Positions 7,712 to 13,075 of a stretch of DNA of 13,075 nucleotides are shown here, one piece after another. Within the stretch, counting starts at the first letter, position 1; each line of letters opens with the position of its first letter. Below the pieces are notes generated by a model. It searched no databases. It was given only the letters and a program-made list of their open reading frames with translations, and was not told the origin of the DNA. This stretch comes from Pseudolachnospira sp964507035. GTDB taxonomy: Bacteria > Bacillota > Clostridia > Lachnospirales > Lachnospiraceae. The position numbers were made by a program, and so were the translations under genes. The DNA lies in contig CAZDOQ010000038.1 of assembly GCA_964507035.1 (NCBI GenBank), forward strand, positions 1 through 13,075, written 5' to 3'.

Positions 7712-8177
7712 TGAAAAGGGAGAGGGAGAAGGCTGCCGCTTGGGCGGCGTTCTCTTTGAAGGCGAGCCTTCTTTTTTGGCCAACAGCGACGGGGACGTGG
7801 TGCTCCACGCGGTGACCAACGCCGTCTCCGGGATCACGGGCCGGAATGTTCTGGGGTTTATGGCGGACCAAATGTGCCAGGCCGGAATCCGGGACAGCCG
7901 GGCCTACCTGGCGGTGGCTCTGGAGGATCTGTTCCAAAAGGGCTATCAGGTCAGCCATCTCTCCGTGTCCATTGAGGGAAAAAGGCCCAAGATTAGTCCC
8001 AAGATGGAGGCTGTGCGGGCTTCCCTGGCAGAACTTTTGCAGGTGACGCCGGACTGTATTGGCATCACCGCCACAACCGGGGAGGAACTCACGGATTTTG
8101 GCCGTGGGCTGGGCGTCAGCGTATTGTGTGTCCTGACGGTGGAATCCATTCCGAAGGATGCATGGAGGGTGGAATAA
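7668..8177 (+). CDS. ispF: Divergent IspF-like protein (2-C-methyl-D-erythritol 2,4-cyclodiphosphate synthase family)
   Basis: IspF converts CDP-methylerythritol 2-phosphate to the 2,4-cyclodiphosphate in the MEP pathway, releasing CMP. This 169-residue protein has the family fold signature: IGQDSHRF (7-14) supplies Asp10 and His12, and SDGDVVLHA (40-48) supplies His47, the three expected zinc ligands. ATTGEEL (135-141) keeps the expected magnesium glutamate, Glu139, and GRG (145-147) is present. Departures from the classical enzyme (E. coli as reference): the HSD motif histidine is Asn39, the LHALTDA aspartate is Asn51, the third Thr of ATTTE is Gly138, and the GDIG...FPDTD segment is replaced by TGRNVLGFMADQMCQAG. 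I recall clostridial homologues of this type, so it is a subfamily rather than damage. Position next to ispE supports an MEP role; exact activity is less certain. The ispE ribosome binding site overlaps its stop. Confidence 0.8.
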   Translation: MSMKVSIGQDSHRFDEKGEGEGCRLGGVLFEGEPSFLANSDGDVVLHAVTNAVSGITGRNVLGFMADQMCQAGIRDSRAYLAVALEDLFQKGYQVSHLSVSIEGKRPKISPKMEAVRASLAELLQVTPDCIGITATTGEELTDFGRGLGVSVLCVLTVESIPKDAWRVE

Positions 8178-8182
8178 GGAGG
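8176..8182 (+). promoter_or_regulatory. Ribosome binding site of ispE overlapping the ispF-like stop codon
   Basis: AAGGAGG at 8176-8182 shares its two leading bases with the TAA stop (8175-8177) of the previous gene and stands five bases before ATG 8188. It decides the ispE start against an upstream in-frame ATG at 8158 and suggests translational coupling. Confidence 0.75.
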
Positions 8183-8187
8183 CAGCT

Positions 8188-9033
8188 ATGAAGGTAGAAG
8201 CAAGAGGAAAAATCAACTTGACCCTGAACGTGTTGGGGCGCCGGGAGGATGGGTATCACGATTTGGAGATGATCTTTCAGCCCATCTCTCTGTGCGACCT
8301 GCTGACCGTGGAAAAGCGGGCGGAGACCGGGCTGGAGTTTACCTGCTCCGTCAAGGAACTGGAAAATGAGGACAACCTGGTGTACCGCACTTACGAACGG
8401 CTCCTGGAGCACTATCCGGGAATCGGCGGTCTCCGGGTCCATTTGGAAAAGCGGATCCCCTACGGCTCCGGTTTGGGCGGCGGCAGCGCGGACGTGGCGG
8501 CGCTGATCCGGGCCGTCAACGAGATGTTCGGCCTGCAGCTGGGCCGCCGGGAAATGATGCAGCTGGGCAAGGGCCTGGGGGCCGATGTGCCGGCCTGTAT
8601 GCTGTCCCGGGCAGCCCTGGGCACCGGTATTGGGGACCAGCTGGCGCTCATTGACACAGAGATGGAATACCCTTTGCTTCTGCTGCAGCCGGAGGAGCCT
8701 TTCAGCACGGCGGACATGTACCGGAAGCTGGATGCGGTTCCCCATTTGTCCCAGGAATTTCTCTCTGCCCGGGTCCAGAGAGGGCTGGAAAGCGGAAATC
8801 TCTCTGAGATCTGTGAGAATCTCTACAATGTGTTTGAGGAAGTGGTTCCAGACCGGGAGCGGCTGGCGGAATTGAAGGCTCTGCTGGTGGAGTACGGTGC
8901 TTCCGCCAGTCTGATGACCGGCTCCGGGTCCTGCGTGTACGGCATTTTTAAGGACGAGGGTATGCGGGACCGGGCTTATGAGGAACTGAAGAAGGATTAT
9001 CAGGTGTATGCCTGCCGGGCGGTGAACCGGTGA
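8188..9033 (+). CDS. ispE: 4-diphosphocytidyl-2-C-methyl-D-erythritol kinase
   Basis: IspE is a cytoplasmic GHMP-family kinase that phosphorylates the 2-hydroxyl of CDP-methylerythritol using ATP, the MEP step immediately before IspF. The 281-residue product matches family length. Seen: RGKINLTLNV with Lys8 and Asn10; DGYHDLEMIFQ (21-31); the glycine-rich ATP loop IPYGSGLGGGSADVAA (90-105); GADVPACM (131-138) with Asp133; GTGIGDQL; and the C-terminal MTGSGSCVYGIF motif. ATG 8188 is chosen for the ideal upstream AAGGAGG. The stop overlaps the GTG start of the HAD phosphatase gene (GTGA, 9030-9033), so the two are probably coupled. Confidence 0.96.
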   Translation: MKVEARGKINLTLNVLGRREDGYHDLEMIFQPISLCDLLTVEKRAETGLEFTCSVKELENEDNLVYRTYERLLEHYPGIGGLRVHLEKRIPYGSGLGGGSADVAALIRAVNEMFGLQLGRREMMQLGKGLGADVPACMLSRAALGTGIGDQLALIDTEMEYPLLLLQPEEPFSTADMYRKLDAVPHLSQEFLSARVQRGLESGNLSEICENLYNVFEEVVPDRERLAELKALLVEYGASASLMTGSGSCVYGIFKDEGMRDRAYEELKKDYQVYACRAVNR

Positions 9034-9848
9034 TCCGGCTGATTGCCCTGGACCTGGACGGCACGGCGCTGAACCCGGCGGGCGCTTTCTCCGTCAGGAC
9101 CCGGCGGGTCCTGGAGCGGGCGGCGTCCCAGGGAATCCAGGTAGTGGCGGCCAGCGGCCGCCCTTTCCGTTCTCTGCCGGACTGCCTATGGCAGGTGAAG
9201 GGGCTGGAATATGTGGTCTGCTCCAACGGGGCGGCCGTGTATCGCCTGCAAGATCGGACCTGCCTGCGCCGGACCTGCCTGGCGCCGGAACAGGTGTTGG
9301 CGCTTTTGGACTGGATGGAAGCCTACCCTGCCGCCTTGGAGGGAGCGGTGGAAGGGGAGGCCTACGCGGACCAGGCATATGTGGAAGACCCCACCGCCTT
9401 TGGCGCGCCGGAGGCGGCGGTTCCCTATATCCGGAAAACCCGGCGCCCGGTGCCGGATATCCGGGCGTTTTTGCGGGAAAACCGGGAACGGCTGGACGCG
9501 ATGGATATTGTGACGCCGGATCCGGCTTTTAAACAGACGGTCCAGGAAGAATTGTCCCGTTGGAAGGGACTGTACGTGACCTCCTCGGTGCCCCATCTGG
9601 TGGAACTTGCCAGCGGGGAGGCGGGAAAGGCGCCGGCGCTGGCCTGGCTGGCCGGACAGCTTTCTCTGCGACAGGAGGAGATCATTGCCTTCGGCAATGC
9701 GGAGAACGACATGGATATGCTCCGGTTTGCAGGCACGGGCGTGGCCATGGGGAACAGCCCGGACCTGGTGAAACAGGCGGCCGGCCTGGTGACATCGGAC
9801 AACGCCCACGACGGAGTGGCGGAGGTCCTGGAGCGTTATGGAATCTGA
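9030..9848 (+). CDS. Cof-type HAD-superfamily hydrolase (class IIB sugar/nucleotide phosphatase)
   Basis: A 272-residue cytoplasmic phosphatase of the Cof/YwpJ type; the substrate cannot be told from sequence, and such enzymes usually act on phosphosugars or phosphorylated cofactors. Motif I is LIALDLDGT with nucleophile Asp8 and acid/base Asp10; motif II is AASGR with Ser42; motif III is Lys200 in SGEAGKAPAL; motif IV is FGNAENDMDML (221-231). A C2B-type cap lies between, about residues 85-185. The C-terminal TSDNAHDGVAEVLE is characteristic of the Cof group. In motif IV the first aspartate of the usual GDxxND is Asn223, while Asn226 and Asp227 are kept. The GTG start overlaps the ispE stop by four bases, implying coupling; a metabolic link with isoprenoid synthesis is not established. 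Confidence 0.9.
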   Translation: MIRLIALDLDGTALNPAGAFSVRTRRVLERAASQGIQVVAASGRPFRSLPDCLWQVKGLEYVVCSNGAAVYRLQDRTCLRRTCLAPEQVLALLDWMEAYPAALEGAVEGEAYADQAYVEDPTAFGAPEAAVPYIRKTRRPVPDIRAFLRENRERLDAMDIVTPDPAFKQTVQEELSRWKGLYVTSSVPHLVELASGEAGKAPALAWLAGQLSLRQEEIIAFGNAENDMDMLRFAGTGVAMGNSPDLVKQAAGLVTSDNAHDGVAEVLERYGI

Positions 9849-9879
9849 CGGAAAGGAGCCGGAAAGGCAGGAATCAGTT

Positions 9880-10356
9880 ATGGGAAAAGAAGCCAAGACC
9901 AATGCCATGCGGCTGTTGGAAAAAAATCATGTGGCCTACAAGGCCTATTCCTATGAATGCACAGAGTTTACCGATGGGGTGGATCTGGCGGACCGCCTGG
10001 GTCTGCCCCATCAGTCGGTCTATAAGACGCTGGTGACCGTGGGCAAGAGTCGGGAGCACTACGTGTTTGTGATCCCCATTGAGGCGGAGTTGGATCTGAA
10101 AAAGGCGGCCAAGGCGGCGGGGGAAAAGTCGGTGGAAATGCTTCCGCTCAAAGAACTGACACCCCTCACCGGATATGTCCGGGGCGGCTGTACCTCCATT
10201 GCCATGAAAAAGCAGTTTCCCACTATCATCGACTGCTCAGCGGAGAAACTGGAGCATATGATCATCAGTGGAGGGCGGCTGGGCAGCCAGCTGGAACTGG
10301 TCCCGGCGGATCTGATCCGGGTGGCCCGGGCCAAGACGGCGGATGTGACCGTGTAA
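9880..10356 (+). CDS. ybaK: Cys-tRNA(Pro)/Cys-tRNA(Cys) deacylase, YbaK/EbsC family
   Basis: Trans-editing enzyme that hydrolyses Cys mischarged on tRNA(Pro), protecting translation fidelity. 158 residues from ATG 9880, the usual family length. Seen: KTNAMRLLEKNHVAYKAYSY at the N-terminus, SVYKTLV with the family's central lysine (Lys49), VIPIEAELDLKKAAKAAG, the RGGCTSIAMKKQFPT loop (compare the GGCSPIGMKK of relatives), and IDCSAE followed by GGRLGSQLELVPADLI. An in-frame ATG at 9838 would overlap the previous stop and add a 14-residue hydrophilic leader foreign to the family; CAGGA at 9868-9872, seven bases before ATG 9880, supports the shorter form. Which mischarged tRNA is edited is inferred from the family only. 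Confidence 0.92.
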   Translation: MGKEAKTNAMRLLEKNHVAYKAYSYECTEFTDGVDLADRLGLPHQSVYKTLVTVGKSREHYVFVIPIEAELDLKKAAKAAGEKSVEMLPLKELTPLTGYVRGGCTSIAMKKQFPTIIDCSAEKLEHMIISGGRLGSQLELVPADLIRVARAKTADVTV

Positions 10357-10362
10357 CAGAAT

Positions 10363-10379
10363 GCCGCGGGAAAAGCGGC
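10363..10379 (+). other. Small GC hairpin between ybaK and the zinc-ribbon gene
   Basis: GCCGC (10363-10367) and GCGGC (10375-10379) can pair around a seven-base GGGAAAA loop, seven bases after the ybaK stop. There is no T-run behind it, and the strong AAGGAGG of the next gene follows seven bases later, so it is not a classical terminator. It could be an mRNA processing or stability element, or chance in GC-rich DNA. Confidence 0.3.
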
Positions 10380-10400
10380 GGACTTAAGGAGGTAAATGCA

Positions 10401-10976
10401 ATGGCTTTTTTTGACAAGATCGGGGAGACCATCTCCAGCAAGAGCAAGGGAGTAGCTCAAAAAGCCAAGGATATGGCGGAGATTTCGGATCTGAACAAGC
10501 AGATCAACCAGTGCAACCAGAAGATCAACGATTCCTACATGGAGATCGGCTATTACTACTATCAGGCCCACAAGGACGACGGAGATGATCCCTTTGCGGC
10601 CCAGTGCGCAGACATCCGCCGCGCCATGGAGCAGGCGGAAGCGCTGCGTGGTCAGATCCAGCGGATCAAGGGAGTGCGGGTCTGCCCCAACTGCCATGCG
10701 GAGGTCCCCCATGACAGCCAGTATTGCGGCTATTGCGGCTTCCGGCTGGCGCCCCAGAGTCAGCCGGTATCCCAGGGCCAGCCGGCGTACCAGGGCCAGC
10801 CGGTGTCTCAGGGTCAGCCGGTATCCCAGGATTATTTTGGTCAGGCGGCTCCGGAGCCCCAGGCCGTTCACCAGCCCAGCCCCCAGTCAACCAGTTCCCT
10901 GACCTGCCCCGGGTGCGGCAGCCCCATCCGGGAAGACGATATTTTCTGCGCAGAGTGCGGCAGAAAACTGAAATAA
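10401..10976 (+). CDS. Zinc-ribbon protein with helical N-terminus and two CxxC-CxxC ribbons
   Basis: 191 residues, function unknown. The first 90 residues are helical: an amphipathic start (MAFFDKIGETISSKSKG) and a heptad-like stretch (SDLNKQINQCNQKINDSYMEIG), then QADIRRAMEQAEALRGQIQ-type helix. A zinc ribbon follows with Cys95, Cys98, Cys109 and Cys112 (CPNC...CGYC). A Gln/Pro/Ser-rich low-complexity linker (118-165) contains four six-residue repeats. A second ribbon has Cys169, Cys172, Cys183 and Cys186 (CPGC...CAEC) close to the C-terminus. No transmembrane segment is seen. AAGGAGG at 10386-10392, eight bases before the ATG, is among the strongest ribosome binding sites here. Proteins of this build are common in clostridia without known function; a scaffold or envelope-associated role is a guess. 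ispD begins 22 bases downstream. Confidence 0.85.
   Translation: MAFFDKIGETISSKSKGVAQKAKDMAEISDLNKQINQCNQKINDSYMEIGYYYYQAHKDDGDDPFAAQCADIRRAMEQAEALRGQIQRIKGVRVCPNCHAEVPHDSQYCGYCGFRLAPQSQPVSQGQPAYQGQPVSQGQPVSQDYFGQAAPEPQAVHQPSPQSTSSLTCPGCGSPIREDDIFCAECGRKLK
10761..10832 (+). repeat. Four tandem 18-bp in-frame repeats in the zinc-ribbon gene
   Basis: Units at 10761-10778, 10779-10796, 10797-10814 and 10815-10832 follow CAGCCGGTATCCCAGGGC with a few substitutions each. They encode QPVSQG, QPAYQG, QPVSQG and QPVSQD. Unit length is a multiple of three, so copy number can change without breaking the frame. Confidence 0.9.
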
Positions 10977-10998
10977 GTTTTCACGGGCAGGTGACGGT

Positions 10999-11679
10999 AT
11001 GTTCCAGGAAAAGTGGGTGACGGCGGTGCTCCTGGCAGGAGGCAGCGGGAGCCGGTTCGGCGGAAGCCGGAACAAGGTGTATCTGCCGCTGTTAGGAAAG
11101 CCTATGCTGGCCTACAGCTGGCATGTTTTGGAGGAGAGCCCTTTCACAGACGATCTGATTTTGGTATTCCGGCCGGAGGATGAAGCGGAGGCGGCGGCCC
11201 TTGTCTCATGCTGCCGGAAGCCGGTGCAGCTGATTCCGGGCGGCGGGACCAGGCAGGAGTCGGTGCTCCATGCCATCTCCGGGGACTGCGGGGAGATCGT
11301 GTTGATTCAGGACGGAGCAAGGCCCCTGCTGCAGCCGCGGTACGTGGGGGCCTGCTTGGAGGCTATGGCAGAGTGCCCCGGCGCCACGGTGGCAGTTCGC
11401 TCCAAAGACACGGTGAAACTGGCAGATGAAGCAGGCTTTGTCCGCTGTACCACGCGCCGGACGGATACCTGGATCGTCCAGACCCCCCAGTGTTTTCACC
11501 GGGATGTGCTTTTGGAGGGCCACAGGCTGGCGGCGGGAGATCCGGAAATCACCGATGACTGTATGCTGCTGGAGCGGATGGGACAGCCGGTGAAGCTGGT
11601 GGAAGGCGACTACACGAATATTAAGGTAACCACTGCGGAAGATCAGATTTTGGCAGAGCACTTTTTGAAGCAGCTTTAA
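10999..11679 (+). CDS. ispD: 2-C-methyl-D-erythritol 4-phosphate cytidylyltransferase
   Basis: IspD joins CTP and methylerythritol 4-phosphate to give CDP-methylerythritol and pyrophosphate, the MEP step before IspE. The 226-residue length is typical. Seen: VLLAGGSGSRFGGSRNKVYL (10-29) with the catalytic Arg19 and Lys26; GGGTRQESV for CTP binding; IQDGARPLL, corresponding to the family's HDAARP with Gln for His; RSKDTVKLAD; the TRRTDTWIVQTPQCF segment; TDDCMLLE; and GDYTNIKVTTAED near the end. AGGTGA 10989-10994 is four bases before the ATG. It is three genes away from ispE rather than fused or adjacent to ispF. Confidence 0.95.
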   Translation: MFQEKWVTAVLLAGGSGSRFGGSRNKVYLPLLGKPMLAYSWHVLEESPFTDDLILVFRPEDEAEAAALVSCCRKPVQLIPGGGTRQESVLHAISGDCGEIVLIQDGARPLLQPRYVGACLEAMAECPGATVAVRSKDTVKLADEAGFVRCTTRRTDTWIVQTPQCFHRDVLLEGHRLAAGDPEITDDCMLLERMGQPVKLVEGDYTNIKVTTAEDQILAEHFLKQL

Positions 11680-11693
11680 TTTGGGAGATTAAT

Positions 11694-13073
11694 ATGGCAA
11701 AGAGCCGGGGAACCACATTCTTTTGCAAAGAATGCGGATATGAATCGAGCAAGTGGATGGGCCAGTGTCCGGCCTGCAAGGCGTGGAATTCCTTTGTGGA
11801 GGCCCCGGCATCCGGGAACTCCGGAGCCGGAGGAAAGGGAGGAGCGGTGGCCCGGGAGAATGCCGAGCCCTGCTTTCTGGATCAAGTGCCCATGGAGCAG
11901 GAGGCCCGGATTCCCACAGGCTTTGGGGAACTGGATAATGTGTTGGGGGGAGGTCTGGTGCCGGCCTCCCTTCTCTTGGTGGGCGGAGATCCGGGCATTG
12001 GAAAGTCCACGCTGCTGCTCCAGGTCTGCCGGAATTTGGCGGCGGACGGCCATCGGGTGCTCTACATATCCGGGGAGGAATCTCTCCGGCAGATCCGCCT
12101 GCGGGCCAACCGGATCGGCGCCATTTCCGGGGATTTGAAATTTCTCTGTGAAACCAACCTGGATACGGTGGCCCACGTGCTGGAAAAGCACCGGCCGAAA
12201 GTGGTGGTCATTGACTCCATTCAGACCATGTACCGGGAGGATGCCTCCGGAGCGCCGGGCAGCGTGGGGCAAGTCCGGGAATCCACCAATGTGCTGCTGC
12301 AGCTGGCCAAAGGGCTGGGGATCGCCATTTTCATTGTGGGCCATGTGACCAAGGAGGGGACGGTGGCCGGCCCCCGGATGTTGGAGCATATGGTGGACAC
12401 GGTGCTCTATTTTGAGGGGGAGCGCAGCGCTTCCTACCGGATCCTCCGGGGAGTCAAAAACCGTTTCGGCTCCACCAACGAGATTGGGGTGTTTGAAATG
12501 GCGGAGAGTGGCCTCCAGGAAGTGAAAAACCCCTCGGAGTTCTTGCTGAACGGGCGCCCGGAAGGGGCCTCCGGCTCCGTGGTTACCTGCGCTATGGAAG
12601 GGACCCGGCCTATTTTGCTGGAGATTCAGGCTCTGGTCTGCCGGACCAACTTCGGGATGCCCCGGCGCACTGCCGCCGGAACCGATTACAACCGGGTCAA
12701 TCTGCTGATGGCGGTGCTGGAAAAACGGCTGGGCCTGCGCCTGTCCGAGTGCGACGCCTATGTGAACATTGCCGGAGGCATGCGGATCTCCGAACCCTCC
12801 CTGGATCTGGGCATTGTGACGGCGCTGGTGTCCAGCTACCGGGACATGCCGGTGGGAGATTCCCTGTTGGTGTTCGGGGAGGTGGGCCTCTCCGGTGAGG
12901 TACGGGGCGTGAGCATGGCAGAGCAGCGGGTGAACGAAGCGGTGAAGCTGGGCTTTGACACCTGTATCCTGCCCCAAAGCAACCTGGATGCCATGAAGAA
13001 GAAACCGCCGGTGCGCCTCATTGGACTGCGGAATGTGCAGGAGGCCATGGCGGCGCTGGGTGAGGAACGGTAG
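11694..13073 (+). CDS. radA: DNA repair protein RadA
   Basis: RadA is a RecA-related, DnaB-like ATPase that promotes branch migration and processing of recombination intermediates. The 459-residue product is complete, ending two bases before the window edge. Seen: the N-terminal zinc finger FFCKECGYESSKWMGQCPAC with Cys11, Cys14, Cys25 and Cys28; Walker A GGDPGIGKST (97-106); Walker B VVVIDSIQT (170-178); GHVTKEG (216-222); the RadA signature KNRFGS (255-260); and a C-terminal Lon-protease-like domain with VNIAGGMRISEPSLDLGI and FGEVGLSGEVRGV. GGGAG at 11683-11687 is six bases before ATG 11694. It follows ispD after 14 bases and is likely co-transcribed. In many Firmicutes disA lies next to radA; the window ends too soon to see. 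Confidence 0.97.
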   Translation: MAKSRGTTFFCKECGYESSKWMGQCPACKAWNSFVEAPASGNSGAGGKGGAVARENAEPCFLDQVPMEQEARIPTGFGELDNVLGGGLVPASLLLVGGDPGIGKSTLLLQVCRNLAADGHRVLYISGEESLRQIRLRANRIGAISGDLKFLCETNLDTVAHVLEKHRPKVVVIDSIQTMYREDASGAPGSVGQVRESTNVLLQLAKGLGIAIFIVGHVTKEGTVAGPRMLEHMVDTVLYFEGERSASYRILRGVKNRFGSTNEIGVFEMAESGLQEVKNPSEFLLNGRPEGASGSVVTCAMEGTRPILLEIQALVCRTNFGMPRRTAAGTDYNRVNLLMAVLEKRLGLRLSECDAYVNIAGGMRISEPSLDLGIVTALVSSYRDMPVGDSLLVFGEVGLSGEVRGVSMAEQRVNEAVKLGFDTCILPQSNLDAMKKKPPVRLIGLRNVQEAMAALGEER

Positions 13074-13075
13074 GC

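Noticed and set aside
10363..10379. Rho-independent terminator after ybaK
   Set aside because: The stem is only five pairs and no T-run follows; recorded only as a possible hairpin.
10761..10832. CRISPR-like array
   Set aside because: The 18-bp units are contiguous with no spacers and keep a reading frame; this is a coding tandem repeat.
11676..12977. 433-codon minus-strand frame opposite radA
   Set aside because: The sense strand is an unmistakable complete RadA; the antisense product is His/Gln/Pro-rich without motifs.

Overview
The window is a gene-dense, GC-rich (roughly 60% by eye) bacterial chromosomal segment with every supported gene on the + strand. Genes are separated by a few bases to about 45 bases or overlap, and Shine-Dalgarno sites are strong (AAGGAGG, AAAGGAGG), with one TTG start and several GTG starts preferred. 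Gene content points to Bacillota, class Clostridia. The DUF5717/DUF5716 pair, which I associate with Lachnospiraceae and relatives, suggests a high-GC member of that group; this taxonomic call is inference. No RNA genes, mobile elements, CRISPR arrays or phage genes were seen.

Layout: (1) bases 1-53 hold the 3' end of an unidentified gene, followed by a short gap with a possible promoter. (2) 142-1461 is rarA (AAA+ replication-fork maintenance ATPase). (3) 1488-7184 is a three-gene cassette of unknown function: a very large cytoplasmic helical-repeat protein (DUF5717), an Hsp70/actin-fold-like protein (DUF5716), and a small TPR/coiled-coil protein. (4) 7181-9033 is a tightly overlapped metabolic block: aroK (shikimate kinase), a divergent ispF-like gene, and ispE. 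(5) 9030-10976 holds a Cof-type HAD phosphatase, a YbaK-type Cys-tRNA(Pro) deacylase, and a two-zinc-ribbon protein with an internal 18-bp tandem repeat. (6) 10999-13073 holds ispD and radA (complete).

How they fit: ispD, ispE and the ispF-like gene cover three consecutive steps of the MEP isoprenoid pathway, but in the order ispF-ispE-(three genes)-ispD rather than the common ispD-ispF adjacency. RarA and RadA frame the window with DNA repair and recombination functions. The DUF5717-DUF5716-TPR cassette is the best candidate for an undescribed system: its middle gene reads like an Hsp70 (nucleotide-binding fold followed by a substrate-binding-like beta domain) with a degenerate second phosphate motif, and it sits between two alpha-solenoid/TPR proteins, as one might expect of a dedicated chaperone or scaffold assembly. 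The second notable item is the IspF homologue, which keeps the zinc ligands but has lost or changed several substrate-binding residues.
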